Notes: a model not told the origin generated them from the letters alone. A stretch of DNA of 64,000 bases from Apoda limacodes (GCA_946406115.1 OX291549.1:26497901-26561900), one strand, 5' to 3'. Positions 33,365-44,800 are shown, numbered from the stretch's first letter. Numbers and translations: made by a program.

Positions 33365-33668
33365 GTCCGTGATTAGGACTATTAGAACTGAGCGACAATT
33401 ACAACGTAATCCAAACCACGACCTCGACCGTTCACGTTATATTTACTCCGGGTACATCGTTTAATGTTCTGTAATTGTGAACACGACTTTCTCCGTAGAC
33501 CGTTTAACAAGTCTATCTGCGATATTTGTGATCCTTTTACTTTACCGATTATGTACAGTTTTGTTCTGTACGACTTACGTAGACTTAGTAATAATAATCG
33601 TGTCAAAGGATGTATTAAACCCAACACGATTGCTTCAGACATTGCCGCGGTGCGCCGCCCGTAAGTAT
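33365..33668 (-). repeat. Unclassified repeat, second copy
   Basis: Inverted relative of 26890-27140. It holds an 86-codon minus-strand frame (33642-33382) ending NVNGRGRGLDYVVIVAQF; the other copy has NVNGRARVLDYAALVIAV in the same relative place, so the frame is partly shared. On the plus strand the stretch ends in GCCCGTAAGTATT, a good splice-donor match. No known family. Confidence 0.4.
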
Positions 33669-33837
33669 TATATTTAAAAAGGGACGGAACGGTTCTAGAC
33701 AGTGAAGTAATTGTATAATTATTGGTTCAATCACTTATATCAATGAACCATGCTTTAGGGTGTGACCAATTGTGAAAGGGTGAAAAGGGAAGACGTCTGA
33801 ACAGTTAATTAAAAGCTAATTCTAAGTGAGTTTGCTC

Positions 33838-33965
33838 TTATACCACCAAGATGGTAAACAAAGTCAGGGCACAGTTGTTGTTGAGTAGTCAGTGGTGATC
33901 GGAGCCAAAGACGCTAGTGTATGACACTAGGGGACATTACTGCACAACCCGATACTTCAGTGTAA
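33838..33965 (+). repeat. Decayed 'GGCAAACAAGC' dispersed repeat
   Basis: TTATACCACCAAGATGGTAAAC, then GTGGTGATCGGAGCC and GACGCTAGTGTATGACACTA, is a diverged version of the repeat at 21550. Confidence 0.45.
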
Positions 33966-34837
33966 TCTATCTATATTCCTATGTATACATATATATATAA
34001 AAGAGTGAACTGACTTACCGATAATTAATGCACATACAAACTTCTGGGTCTAGGAACTTGAATTTTTTCTGTTATGAGGATACACTTCGCGGCGCCTCGC
34101 AGCGGGATTCATACAAACGAATTTCTCATTTGTTTTTGACATTTACTGATCAATCACTGTGAAATTTCTAAGTCATAATCTCAAGCCGAATACCTAGGTC
34201 TGTGGTTTTCCAAAATCTTGTAAAATGTTTTTATTAACTAGAAATCTTTTTTAAAACCATTTGTATAACAAAAAATTGAATCCTGTGTAACGTTATAACT
34301 ATAAAACTGCGCTCCGAATCATATTCTCTTAAGAATGTATATAAATAAAAAGGCATTTTGGAAAATTCGTTTAAAATAGGAATAAAAATTTAAATTAGAA
34401 TTCCGATATTTTAGTAGGCTAAAAGTAAAAATATAGGGAAAAAAACAAATTTATAAAACTGTGCATCAATTGGATGCGTAACAATAGTGTTCAACATAGA
34501 CAATGAGCAATTTCCTCATTTATATCAGCTTATCGAATTGAGCCGAGTCAGCTACTCGTCTGGGCATTAGAGAACTTTCGCTGAGCAAATAACGATTCAA
34601 ACCGTCAGTATTGACCTGATCTCCACATTCCGGACGTCGAAAGAGGGTAACAAAAGTATTTTTTTACGTATTTACTTAGTCCGGACAGGAAGCTTACCTT
34701 ATTAAAAGCTTAAGCTCGAAGATGTTGGCTATCTTGATCGCTCAGCAGTTTGCGTGAGAACGGTTAGGTACGTCTTTGTCATTGAACTATTATGATAACA
34801 ATACTATAAAATAAAGTTATGTCACAGATTTTGAATT

Positions 34838-34905
34838 AATGAATGAATGAAATACACTTTATTGCACATAAATACAGAGAAAAAAATAACAGTCAAAAAT
34901 AAACG
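34838..34905 (-). repeat. LINE 3' tail
   Basis: Minus strand reads GTGCAATAAAGTGTATTTC then ATTCATTCATTAATTC: a polyadenylation signal followed by a short tandem tail, as at the 3' end of Jockey-like LINEs. Nothing of the coding part remains because the pogo-like element follows at 34932. Confidence 0.5.
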
Positions 34906-34931
34906 GTATAGTATAAAAAGGCGGTCTTATA

Positions 34932-35996
34932 GGGTAAAAGCCGGATAGTTGCTTCGGAGGGATACATGCCCCGGTTTTTAAATAACTATGTTACGATTAT
35001 AAGTTACGTTAGCGCTTTACAACAATAAGTAGTGACCGCCCTGCAGGCCTCAGTGTCGCGTAAGCCATCGGAATAGGCGTACGTGCTTTTTCCGTGTAAG
35101 CAAAAATCTTCCGCGGCAAAACTTTGACGGGCGTTATAATTATATTGGTAAGTAGTTTCTATTGAATAATTTTATAACTGTTCGTGGTTTCAGTTATTTT
35201 TTTGTTTCTTCGCATGGTTTAGAGTTTTAACTACATTGTTTACTATGTTTTATTGCTAAATATTTTTTATTTATTTTGTAAATAAATAGGGCAAGTATCC
35301 GAATCGAAAAGGAAAGTCGCCTTACTTACTTTCGCGGATAGTTGACCCTGACTAAAAATTTCTTAACAAGCAAAGACGGATTTTATTTTTTTGTTGTTTT
35401 TTTCGAATTTACTGTGACTATAACTTGTTGTAATTTAAATAAATATCTACTTCACTGTTTTATATATTTATTCTAGATAAGCAAAATGCCTCGCAAATAT
35501 AAGCGAAAACCAGGCGTGGTGCCACGCAACATCAACTGGACAAAAGATAGCTTAGCACTTGCCTTCGAAGAATTGAGACAAAAAAAAAGATATCAATGAT
35601 ATTTCTCGAACATACGGAATATACTCTCGAACCTTAAGAAGACGCTATGAAAAGAGTAACCAGCAACTCATAATAATAATAGTTTAATAATAATAAAGAT
35701 TACTTTAATTATTATAAATTTATTTCTATCCAAAATAAAAATCGTACCGAGGTAACTATCCCCGCACAAGGCAAGTATCCCCCGAAGCATTTTCCACGCT
35801 AAGCTACTATCCGCCATAGTAGGCAACTATCCCTCTTCTGAAAGATGAAATAAACCAGTTTTTACTTAAAACCATTGTTAATTTCGTATACAAAAATTGG
35901 CTTTTATAGAAGATAAAAGACCTATGTTGTGAGATACATACTGAATATTTTAATAAAGCTGTTTCGAAAAGCGCGGCAAGTATCCGGCTTTTACCC
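34932..35996 (+). mobile_element. pogo-like (Tc1/mariner superfamily) DNA transposon, non-autonomous
   Basis: Terminal inverted repeats of about 22 bases: GGGTAAAAGCCGGATAGTTG on the left, CAAGTATCCGGCTTTTACCC on the right. A TA lies on each side (34930-34931 and 35997-35998), the target duplication of the Tc1/mariner superfamily. The words GGATAGTTGC and GCAAGTATCC recur several times inside each end (35288, 35336, 35748, 35770, 35808 and 35822), a set of subterminal repeats. It encodes only the first part of a transposase with a pipsqueak-like helix-turn-helix, pointing to the pogo branch. The catalytic domain is absent. Confidence 0.85.
35486..35674 (+). pseudogene. pogo-like transposase, N-terminal psq helix-turn-helix (frameshifted)
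   Basis: Starts MPRKYKRKPGVVPRNI and continues NWTKDSLALAFEELRQKK before a stop at 35597-35599. One base out of frame, from 35589, the sequence goes on as DINDISRTYGIYSRTLRRRY followed by EKSNQQL and a stop. Together these match the order of the pipsqueak-type DNA-binding domain found at the N-terminus of pogo/Tigger transposases: basic start, W-T-x-x-x-L-A-x-A helix, then I-x-x-x-x-x-x-Y-G-I-x-x-x-T-L-R-R-R. The frameshift falls in an A8 run (35581-35588). The DDE part was lost by internal deletion. It would bind its own terminal repeats in an intact relative. Confidence 0.75.
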
Positions 35997-35999
35997 TAA

Positions 36000-36297
36000 C
36001 TATTAAGCGATATCTTCCAGACAACCTTTGAATAAAGGAAAATTTCCAAAAGTTTAATTATTTATAGGAGATGCAAATCTAATAAATCGTTACCAAGAAG
36101 TTAACAAAATAATTAAAAATAAATATATAACATAATATAAGTTAAATAGTATTAAATAAAATTGAATAATACTATAATTATAATATTATAAATATACAAG
36201 GTCCATCCGTTCTAATGCAGAAGCCTTCGTGTAACAATAGTATAAGTGTTTAGTAGGTATTCATTTGCAATAAAAATAAGAATTTTTTTAATTTTTA
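36000..36297. other. AT-rich spacer
   Basis: Nothing recognised between the pogo-like element and the next Helitron. Confidence 0.4.
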
Positions 36298-36530
36298 TCT
36301 TAATATATATAAATCTCGTGTCACAATGTTTGTCCTCAATGGACTCCTAAACTACTGAACCGATTTTGATCAAACTTCGTAAATATCTGTTATTTGATCC
36401 AACTTAAAAGATAGGATAGTTTTTATCTCGATATGTCAAGTGCGAGCCGGACTCGGGCACTATAGGTGAAAACCAACTTTCGCCAGGTACAGAGGGACGG
36501 CAGCGGAACAACGTTCGCCGGGACAGCTAG
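36298..36530 (+). mobile_element. Non-autonomous Helitron, second family
   Basis: Begins TCTTAATATATATAAATCTC after an A and ends GCCGGGACAGCTAG before a T. It contains GTTTGTCCTCAATGGACTCC and CTGAACCGATTTTGATC, typical of a lepidopteran Helitron-like repeat. In its middle, CAAGTGCGAGCCGGACTCGG (36439-36458) resembles the start of the unrelated abundant repeat at 27365, as if a piece had been captured. Confidence 0.8.
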
Positions 36531-36939
36531 TTATTTATAATTTTAGTTAATAATTAAAGTCATTACCAAAAAAGTTACTTGTTCACTTTCGCTTTGATAA
36601 TCCCTAACTCATGTATTATGCGATTTAACCAAACAAACGTAACAAAAAGCCTCTGAATTTTGGTGTGTGGGGCTGGTGCAAAAAGTGAGTATACGGCCGA
36701 CAAAGACAATGGACACACAATACGTTTAGATTTCTAGTGTTACTAAGTGATCGTTAGACCTTAAGGAGCGTTTCCAATCACGTGTATTACTTCATAAAAG
36801 TAACTCGTTAACTTATCTAAAATTATTGTACTTAAATAATGTGACGTGTTTTTGGATGGATACCTATTCATAAGTATTTCCCAGCGGCAAAAAGAAGTGC
36901 CTACCTACACACCAACCAAACAACAAATACTAATCAGAA

Positions 36940-37202
36940 TAAAATAAATATTTAAGTGGGCTCCCATACAACAAACGTGATTTTTGCTCGAATTTGCTTG
37001 ATATTGATAACGGCAACAGGAAGACGCTTAAAATATTCACAGAATATTTAATTATATATATATATATATAAATAAATTAAAATAAAACAAATGTTTAAGG
37101 GAGGCTCCCATACAACAATCAGGATTTTTTTTAGTTTTTATAGATTATGACACGGAACCCTTCGTGCGCGAGTCCGACTCGCACTTGGCCGTTTTTTTTT
37201 AT
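36940..37202 (-). repeat. Abundant lepidopteran repeat (minus copy) with nested partial duplicate
   Basis: Ends on the right with ACGGAACCCTTCGTGCGCG, AGTCCGACTCGCACTTGGCC and a T-run, the inverse of the 5' end at 27365. The phrase GGGCTCCCATACAACAA appears at 36958 and again at 37104, so part of the repeat is duplicated, separated by a (TA)n tract near 37053-37070. Confidence 0.82.
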
Positions 37203-37546
37203 ATTCAAGGGTATACTTACTCGAGGTGGTCTCATATTAATGTAGTAAATTTAAAGCTTAAACTTCTAGCCAAAAAAATAATTGTTGTTAATTTGGAATT
37301 GTTGGAATCCCTTTTATGTTGATGATTGTATAAAATTCTGTTACAAGTATCGATGTTTCTAGTAATCGAATAAAAGAATTTGTCACTCAAAAGTAAAAAA
37401 TTAAAACCTTTTTAACAAAAAAAACAATCGGCTTCAACAAGATGCAAAGATGATGATCTGAAACTTGGATTAAAGTTGGTTTTATGCATGCAACTTCGCG
37501 TTATAAACTGTTAGGTACATAGACACCAACTTCAAACTGTAATTCC

Positions 37547-37847
37547 GATCCCATCAAAAACATAATTGTGAAATGAGAGCCAAGTTCAATGTTATGATAT
37601 AAGCCTTGGATATTGAATTCAACGACAAAAAAAAGTGAGAACTAAATGGGTGCCAAGTTCAATGGTCAGTCCTAAAATTTATTTATAAAACAATAAAATA
37701 TCATTTCTTCTTATAACTTAGGATAATATGTTGTAGCCTAAGGTCTGACTTGGCTAGCTCTCATATAGTCGTTGAATTCAATATCCAAGGCTTATGTCAT
37801 AATATTGAACTTGGCTCTCATTTTACATTTATGTTTTTGATGATCCC
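37547..37847. repeat. 80-bp inverted repeat with 141-bp loop
   Basis: The arms 37547-37626 and 37768-37847 are near-perfect inverted copies (CCAAGTTCAATGTTATGATA against TGTCATAATATTGAACTTGG). The loop repeats the word GCCAAGTTCAAT once more. A transcript would fold into a long hairpin. Confidence 0.88.
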
Positions 37848-37944
37848 ATCCCAAGTCCCAAGTCATCCCATTCATGACTTTTTGCACATAAATTAGTAGT
37901 AAGTATATTTATAACAAAATTAATACCAAATGGTTTTTGTTAAG

Positions 37945-38139
37945 CTACTGTACTTTCCTACGTTTACGACATACATACTCTATTATAGTCTCAAGCAACC
38001 TATTTGTTTGTTCTATAGTACTATACTCAAACAAAGAATATGCAATCGTATGGAATAGGCAGCTTCCATCGGGAGGCATTGGAATAATTCGGTGTAAGGC
38101 AAGTGTGTTACCCACCCGTAATTCTATTGTACGACTCAT
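37945..38139 (-). pseudogene. OTU-like cysteine protease, N-terminal fragment
   Basis: A 64-codon minus-strand frame reads MSRTIELRVGNTLALHRIIP, then MPPDGSCLFHTIAYSLFEYS, then TIEQTNRLLETIIEYVC. The D-G-S-C-L-F-H/R-x-I block is the catalytic start of OTU deubiquitinases: Asp at residue 24 and nucleophilic Cys at 27, followed by the usual 'R..ETIIEYV' helix. The domain normally runs about 100 more residues to a catalytic His, which is absent; the frame ends RKRRKVQ and a stop. A host or virus OTU gene, or a Helentron/Helitron polyprotein that includes an OTU domain, are the possible sources. The isolated fragment lies between possible transposon ends, so the Helentron-type origin is my preference. 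It is not active on its own. Confidence 0.65.
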
Positions 38140-39334
38140 TGTACAAAATACGTAATAAAAAATAATTATTTAAGATGAACAAATACGGAACAAATTACCT
38201 GTTATCTATTGAATTCTCAAGAAAAACAATTTGTTACCAATAAGTTCTCATTATCAAACTCATTCTGAGTTAAGTATACATACCTACTTATAACTCTTAT
38301 AACTATACTATTCTTTTTTTATTTATACTATTGCCTATACCATACGGTACGTATATAACTTAAAGAATTGTAATAATAATATAACCACAAATATATAAGT
38401 ATTTTTAAGAAAACCTATGAATTTCGTAGCATAAATCGCAACCTTATAGATAAGATATCAAGAGACAGTAAGACGGCGCTCGCGCTTATGAGTTTCCTAC
38501 ATATATTAATCTATGCTTATGAGTGCGGCTTCCACTCGCTCGGACATGTTGTCGGTCAAGGTTTGCGCTCACAACCCGCTGCTTCGACCTCGCACCGCGC
38601 GCCGTGTACTGAAATGCCTATAATTATTTCTAAGTAACGATCTTACACTATTGATGTGCGCTAAATATTGAAACAATAATAAATACTTAATCCCAATTAA
38701 TAACGTTATAAATACAACATTCGTCTATACTCTTAGTTATAAGTACTAAAACAGAAATATTTGGATTAAAAACAAATTAAGGGTGGCATTCAACTCGCTA
38801 TATATTCACGTGAAAACCTTAAAATCTACATAAAGACCAGATGTCATAAGTTTTGATTGCTGATTACATTACAGTTTTTATAAGTTAAGTGTTCCTAATA
38901 GAATCAATTAAGTGAAAAATTATAATAAAATGATATAAAATTACCGGTTTCTGATTAATTCCTTTGTATTCACCTAATTACCTATCTACATGCCAAATTT
39001 GAACTTTCTAGGTCAGTCAGTGATAAAAATGACGATTTTTGAACGTTAATATCTAAATAACCGTTTGAGATGTGCTTATGAAATTTAGAACACATATGTA
39101 TCTCGCAAGTCTCAATATATGAGCCAAATTTGACACTTCTGTGTTAAATAGTTTTTGAGTTATGAGGGGGACAAAAGTAGCTCCAAATGGTTCGTGTAAG
39201 CACACGGTGCTGCTCGCCAGTTCTGTAACTTGAACTTGGCTTGACACGCTATCGCGTGTCTAGAACAGATTTTAAGAAATAAGTTTTTTTTTACCCTTTT
39301 AGTGCATCTTTTTGAAGCCGATTGTTTTATGTAA

Positions 39335-40560
39335 AAAATTACAAGTTTTTATTTATTTTTATATTCTAATACTATGGATCTCTTATTCGACAATACGTTT
39401 ACCGCATCTTTATATATCAAGAAAATATTTAAAAACGGGGCATAATGAAAGACTATCTAAAAAACTTGTCAATGATTTTTGAGAGGTTTTGCAATGGAGA
39501 AGAGTTTACTTAAATATAAAACATTTAAAACCACACACATGAATATGTGACTACAGACATACATCGTTTAGATCTCAATACTCTCGTAGACTCGATCGCA
39601 ACGGAAAATTATCTCCCGTACCAGCAAGTCGAAAGGAAATGAAACCTCTTTGTGCACATACGAGTAATATTCTGTTGATACTACTTTTCTCGGCACCGGA
39701 TTTTGCTTTATACTACATACTGCTACATGCTGTGATATTTATTTTAAATTCTCAAAAAAAATGTAATAAAAAACAAAATACTAAAAAGCAGAATCAAGTC
39801 CTGAAATCTTGAATTTTGTTTAGCAATATCGAAGACAACACGTGAAGTTTAATCGATACCTACATAAACTTATAATAAATGCTCATATGGAACATAAGGA
39901 CCATCATTCGCGACATACTTGATGCATTTTTTTAACTTTTTCTACATTTTTATCAAGTTTTTGAAAGTTTATGGCCGCCATGTTTGATTTATGCTGACTT
40001 CATGTGTGTGTAAAAGTATTTTATAAGTTGGTCGACTATTACTCGTTAACTTGTGAAGCCTACTCAGCTGATGTAGTTCTTCTTTTAACTTTGTTATAAA
40101 TGCTACTGCCGTGAACGTGCCACACGTCCAAACACAACCATTTAGGTGACAGGGAGAGCCCAGTAGGACACTTGACTCTAACAGAAATTAGCTTAGTATT
40201 TCGCAAACGGATTTCTGTATTGAAAAATAGTTTTTACACACATTTTACAGCAAGACAACGTTATTGAACAACATATCCAATGACACCATGGGATAGACGA
40301 GAAAAAATTAAACCCTACTTCAAGTGTAAGAGAGGAACTCGGCAAAAGAGATTAAACTCTATCACTCCCAGGTTTGTCGGTGCCACAGGTGGCAAGAGAG
40401 CTGGTTTTTATGGTGTAAATGCAAGTTCTTAAGAACATTCGCAATATTTGCATAAATTTATGTATGTATATAAGTTACTATTAAAATGCCAACATTCTTG
40501 AAAACTTTTTAAAAGTTCTGTAGATAGACCTGACTGCTCTTCCCTGAAAGATGAAAATTT
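39335..40560. other. AT-rich spacer, no gene recognised
   Basis: About 1.2 kb without recognised coding sequence or repeat termini. Confidence 0.4.
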
Positions 40561-40562
40561 AT

Positions 40563-41252
40563 TCAATATCCGCTACCCTACTCCACAACAGAATTCCATG
40601 TACATAATGCTGTGAAAATAACTAAAATAAACTAAGCAAGCACTTTCTATATCAGTTAATTGCCTATAACCTCTTAACAGTAAACGCAGCTGAGCAAGTT
40701 TTCCAGCAAGTTCAGATAGATGTGTATTCCGTTGTAGTTTGGGAACTAACGTGACGCCCAAAAACGCAGTTGAATCTACCAAATTAATTTACCATTTAAG
40801 CTTAATTTAGTGTTAAGGTCTCGAATATAAGGTAACATAAATTTAATGCACTTGGTTTTATTAGAATTAAGAAAAGATTGTTTACTGCAAACCAATTGAG
40901 TATTTCTGACAGGCATCATTTCCATCATCATTATTTTCTTTTTTCCAATGAACATTCAATATTAAGGATCGAGGTCATTAGCAAAAAAAAGATGTGGCAA
41001 TGTTTTTCAGCAAAATATGGCAAATCATTAATATATACTAAGAACAAAAATGGTCCTAAAATCGATCCTTGCAATGGTTCCCCTATTACAACTGTGTATC
41101 CCGGTGATTTTGTTGCATTTATTTTGTGTTCTGCAACTAAGGTAACAAGATATAAGATCAAGCGCAGATTTTTTTCTACCATAATGTTCTAATTTGCTAG
41201 TAACAACCTCGTGTTCTACGCAGTCGCAAGTCGCAAAAGTTACTAATTTCAT
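40563..41252 (-). pseudogene. Jockey-like LINE reverse transcriptase fragment
   Basis: Minus-strand frames give consecutive parts of one reverse transcriptase. From 41252: DCVEHEVVTSKLEHYGRKKS followed by ALDLISCYLS. From about 41110: GEPLQGSILGPFLFLVYIND, the 'PQGS.LGP.LF' motif with one extra Leu. A frameshift scrambles the catalytic FADD box near 40970. From 40782: TAFLGVTLVPKLQRNTHLSE, then QLTDIESACLVYFSYFHSIM at about 40640-40580. Same family as the minus-strand LINE at 46608. Broken by frameshifts and truncated at both ends. Confidence 0.85.
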
Positions 41253-41699
41253 TTTGGATCCTTTCCTAGCCTGAGAATATATGCGTCATTTGAGTACACT
41301 TGCATCAGTAGTTGAGCAGCATTTTGTGAATCAATACTGTTCACTATTTATTTGTAGTTCAGTAGTGTAATAGTTGATTAAACATAATCCAGATCCAAAA
41401 AGATCCAGTGACGTATGAACATCAAATTCCTTTTACTGTTCTTCAAAATAAGAAAAAACGTCACTATGACGGTGGTTCAATTATATAAATGTACATTTAA
41501 GTCGAAGAAATAATTCTTCTGTTCTGTGGTTAAAGTAATAGAATAGGAAAACCAAAAATAATAAATTAACACTTCGATTTTTCTTGAACCTGAATTATGT
41601 AGCTGATTTATCTCAAAGAGTCCATTTCACTCTACACTCATTAAGGCGCTTGCACAACTTTATTCCCATTTCTACTAAAATTACACTAACTCTAACTCT

Positions 41700-42540
41700 A
41701 ATGTTTCTTCTTTTAGACTAAAGCCAATGTATGTTACTTGGACGCCAATGAGGTGCTATTAAACAAACCTGAGCGTCTTCAAAACCTTTGCGTTCGCTTT
41801 ATATACGGTTTACGTAAATATGACCATATCTCCATTTTCAGAAATATACTCAAGTGGCTCCCAATCCGTTTCCGACGGAATACTCATACTTCATCCCTTC
41901 TTTATAACATTCCCTACAAGCCTTGCAGTCTTTTATATTTACGTAAAAAAATTAATTCCATGACTTCTTTAAATCAACCTGTCAGACCGGTTATTTCACA
42001 ATTATTGAAAATACCACGTAACGTTATTGACTTTTTCTGAATAATTCATTTTCTGTTCAGGCAGCTATTCTGTCGAATTCTCTTCACATACGCCTAGAGA
42101 TAGTTTATCGACTGTTGTTTTTTTAAATACGCTTAAAGGATCACTATTTGAGGAACACTTGAAAATATTAAAATTAATTTTATAACCATCGAACGCTATC
42201 TCAGTTATTTTATACCTACTTATTTTATTAATTTTTTTGTCTAGTATATAATTATGTATTTATTTATGTATTTATGTAATTATTTTATTTGTGTTTTAAT
42301 GTATGTGTATATGTAATTATATTGTTATTAAATTTCATATTATGTTATTAATTTAGTATTATGTAGATAAAACTTTGAAATACAAGCCCTTGCCACCTTT
42401 TCTTGTAAATTTAAGTCTTTATCTGGGTTTGCGAGAAGAAATCTCTGGCAGAAATACGTTCGCCCTTTGTACTATTTTTCTAGAATTATAATTTCTTGTA
42501 AAGTTTTTTTTTTCGTACAATAAAGGACAAAAAAATAATC
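41700..42540 (+). pseudogene. Jockey-like LINE, C-terminal end and 3' UTR
   Basis: The plus-strand frame 41738-42040 reads ERLQNLCVRFIYGLRKYDHI, then ILKWLPIRFRRNTHTSSLLY, a conserved C-terminal block of Jockey/CR1-type LINE proteins ('LQ..Q...RFIF.LRK.DH....LKWLPI..RR..H'). A stop follows at 42038. The rest (to about 42540) is a UTR ending with ACAATAAAGGACAAAAAAAT, a polyadenylation signal with A-tail. It lies in the opposite direction to the LINE at 40563, so two insertions are involved. A relative is at 57480-57800 (-). Confidence 0.85.
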
Positions 42541-42779
42541 AATGTTAGGAGCCAAGTTTTTTTATGCTGTCTCCAAATAAAATGACTACAGTTGTGTTCT
42601 TATTTAGTTGTTTCATATCAGACTATGGAATGTTATTTCAGGAGTACGCATATTTATCACTGTATGGCCCAGATAATTACAAAGAAGAGAACACAAGCCT
42701 TTTCCTCATTTATCTGACATAATAATTGTTCAGGAAAAGGATTTTTTAAATCATTAATATAACAGGAATCGACATGTAA

Positions 42780-44800
42780 TTCAGTAGTATTATGTGTACC
42801 TTACAAATTTTTCTTTTGGGGTTGAGATTTTACCCAGAATCACTTACTTCATCAATTGTGTTGAAATAGCATGTATACCGAGGATGGATACGAAATTTAA
42901 ACATAAAAAAAAATATTTACACAACAAACTTTCCTTCCCACTTTCTCCTCTTAGGGATGAATTTTCAGTAAACTCAAAACCTATTGTTGAGAAGCATGCA
43001 AATATACTCAGTTTCAAGTATTACTTTCAAATATTTTTTTCCATCCAAACTTTCTCATCCTCTTTCTTCTCTTAGTTAAATTTAGAAAACACCGAAATAT
43101 TTGTTTTATTTATTGGTCTGAGAGATTTATACTGAATTTCAAGTAAATTAACATAAAAATATTATAAGCTCTAAAAATTTTGCCACACCGTTTCTCCGTT
43201 AGGGCACTCCATTTTTAGAGACACTGAAAAACATGCTTTTTTGATTGTGTTAAAGAACAGTTCCAAGTAAATTTGACCATAAAATATTATTTCCAGCGTA
43301 TAAAGTAGCCAACCCCTTTTCTCCTGTTGGGGGTTAAGTTTTCTGAAAACCGGAATCACGGCGTTTATTAATTGTGTTAAGAAGTATAAATATTCAATTT
43401 GGTAATAGAAATATTATATCCTGTACAAATTGTTTACACTATCTCTCCTCATAGGTTGAATTTAAAAAAAACCCCAAACATACAAACTTTGTCATTCCCT
43501 TTCTTCTCTTATGGGTTGAATTTAGAAAAACACCGAAACACGTATTTTATTCAATGTTTAGAAAGTTTTATACCGAACTCTAAATTAAATTAAACATAAA
43601 AATATTAATTTCTGTTAAAATTTGGCCACTCCTCTCTCTTTCATATTTCTATCCTTAAGGGAAGGGAAGAAGGGAAAGAAAGGGAAATTTTTAGAATCCA
43701 CAAAATTCATACTTTTTTCATTGTGTTGAAGAACTTGTGAATTTAATATATCTTAGAATATTTTTCTCAGACAAACTTGCTAACCCCTTTCTCCCCTAAG
43801 TGTATTCCCTAAGTAATATATAAGTATAATATATATTCATTATATATATAATATATATATATATATAAAGCATCAATGTTTAATTTGAATTAAATTAGAT
43901 CAAAAAAATATTGTTTCCCACACTTTATACTTTACACAAGTGCAGGTTAAATTCGGAAAAATGCGTGTTTTAGTTAAATGTGTTTGAGAACATTAATGTT
44001 GGTATTTATTTTGCTGTTGTAAAGCATTGATACCAAGTTTCTTGACTGTAAGAATAGTATTTCCCAATCCCATATAAAATTAGAAAAACAGTTCTATTTT
44101 ATTTTCTGTATTTGAAATTTGAAAATAAAGAAACATGTTGAAGAAACAAAGAGAATCAATGCTAAGTTTTAAGCGAATTTGATCAAAAAAATATTCTTTT
44201 CCATACAAAATTTCCCGCACTTTCACCCCCGAAGGTCGAATTTGAAAAACACCAGTGTTTTTGATTTATAATTAAGAGCACTGATATGAAGATTCTTGTA
44301 GATTAAAATATAAGAAATAAAATTTCCCAATTGCATACAAACTTGCTATACCCTTTTTCCTCTTGGAGGTTTAAATTAGCTGTGTAAATAAATGCATATC
44401 TATCAAGTTTTAAGTAAATTGAGCGAAGAAATATTTAATATTTTGTTAGCCGATTCTCCCTTAGGGAGCTGAATTTTTAAAAAATCCTGAAACATCCACT
44501 TCATCATTTGTGTTCAGGGCATTAATAGCGAGTTTAGAGTTAATTTAATTATAAAATTATTTTTTCTATAGAATCTTTGCCACTTCTTTTCACCCACTTA
44601 GTTGTTGAATTTCAAACACTGAAACACGTCATTATTTATTTGCAAACAAAAGTGGTTTCATGGTTCTTTTTACAAGAATAATCGGATGTCAAACCCTTTC
44701 ATCACCTATTTCAACCCCTTAGGAGTCGAATTTTGCAAAACCCGTTCTTAAACGACTTCTTTAATGTATAACAAACTCATTCTCAAAATTTCGAATTTCT
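42780..44800. repeat. Degenerate tandem array, unit about 130-150 bp
   Basis: A recurrent motif, C-C-C/T-TTTCTCCTCTTAGGG.. TTGAATTT..AAAAACACCGAAACA.. ATT..TGTGTTAAGAA.. AAGTAAATT..ATAAAATATT, returns about every 140 bases. Clear starts lie near 42925, 43055, 43188, 43312, 43440, 43498, 43630, 43790, 44215, 44345, 44455, 44585 and 44700. Copies are strongly diverged. The last one (CCTATTTCAACCCCTTAGGAG near 44705) resembles a motif widespread in arthropod genomes. No coding frame is conserved between units. Confidence 0.75.
43822..43867. repeat. AT-rich (TA)n tract inside the degenerate array
   Basis: Runs of TATATATA broken by a few other bases, interrupting the periodic array. Confidence 0.85.

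Larger units (their letters stand above)
37420..39330. mobile_element. Candidate element bounded by 'ACAATCGGCTTCAA..AAGATGCA' inverted ends
   Basis: AAACAATCGGCTTCAACAAG at 37424 has an inverted match, TTTTTGAAGCCGATTGTTTT, at 39310-39329. About 1.9 kb lie between, including an inverted repeat and an OTU-protease fragment. The end motif is familiar from lepidopteran MITE-like repeats. No target duplication was found and two independent insertions are an alternative. Confidence 0.35.
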
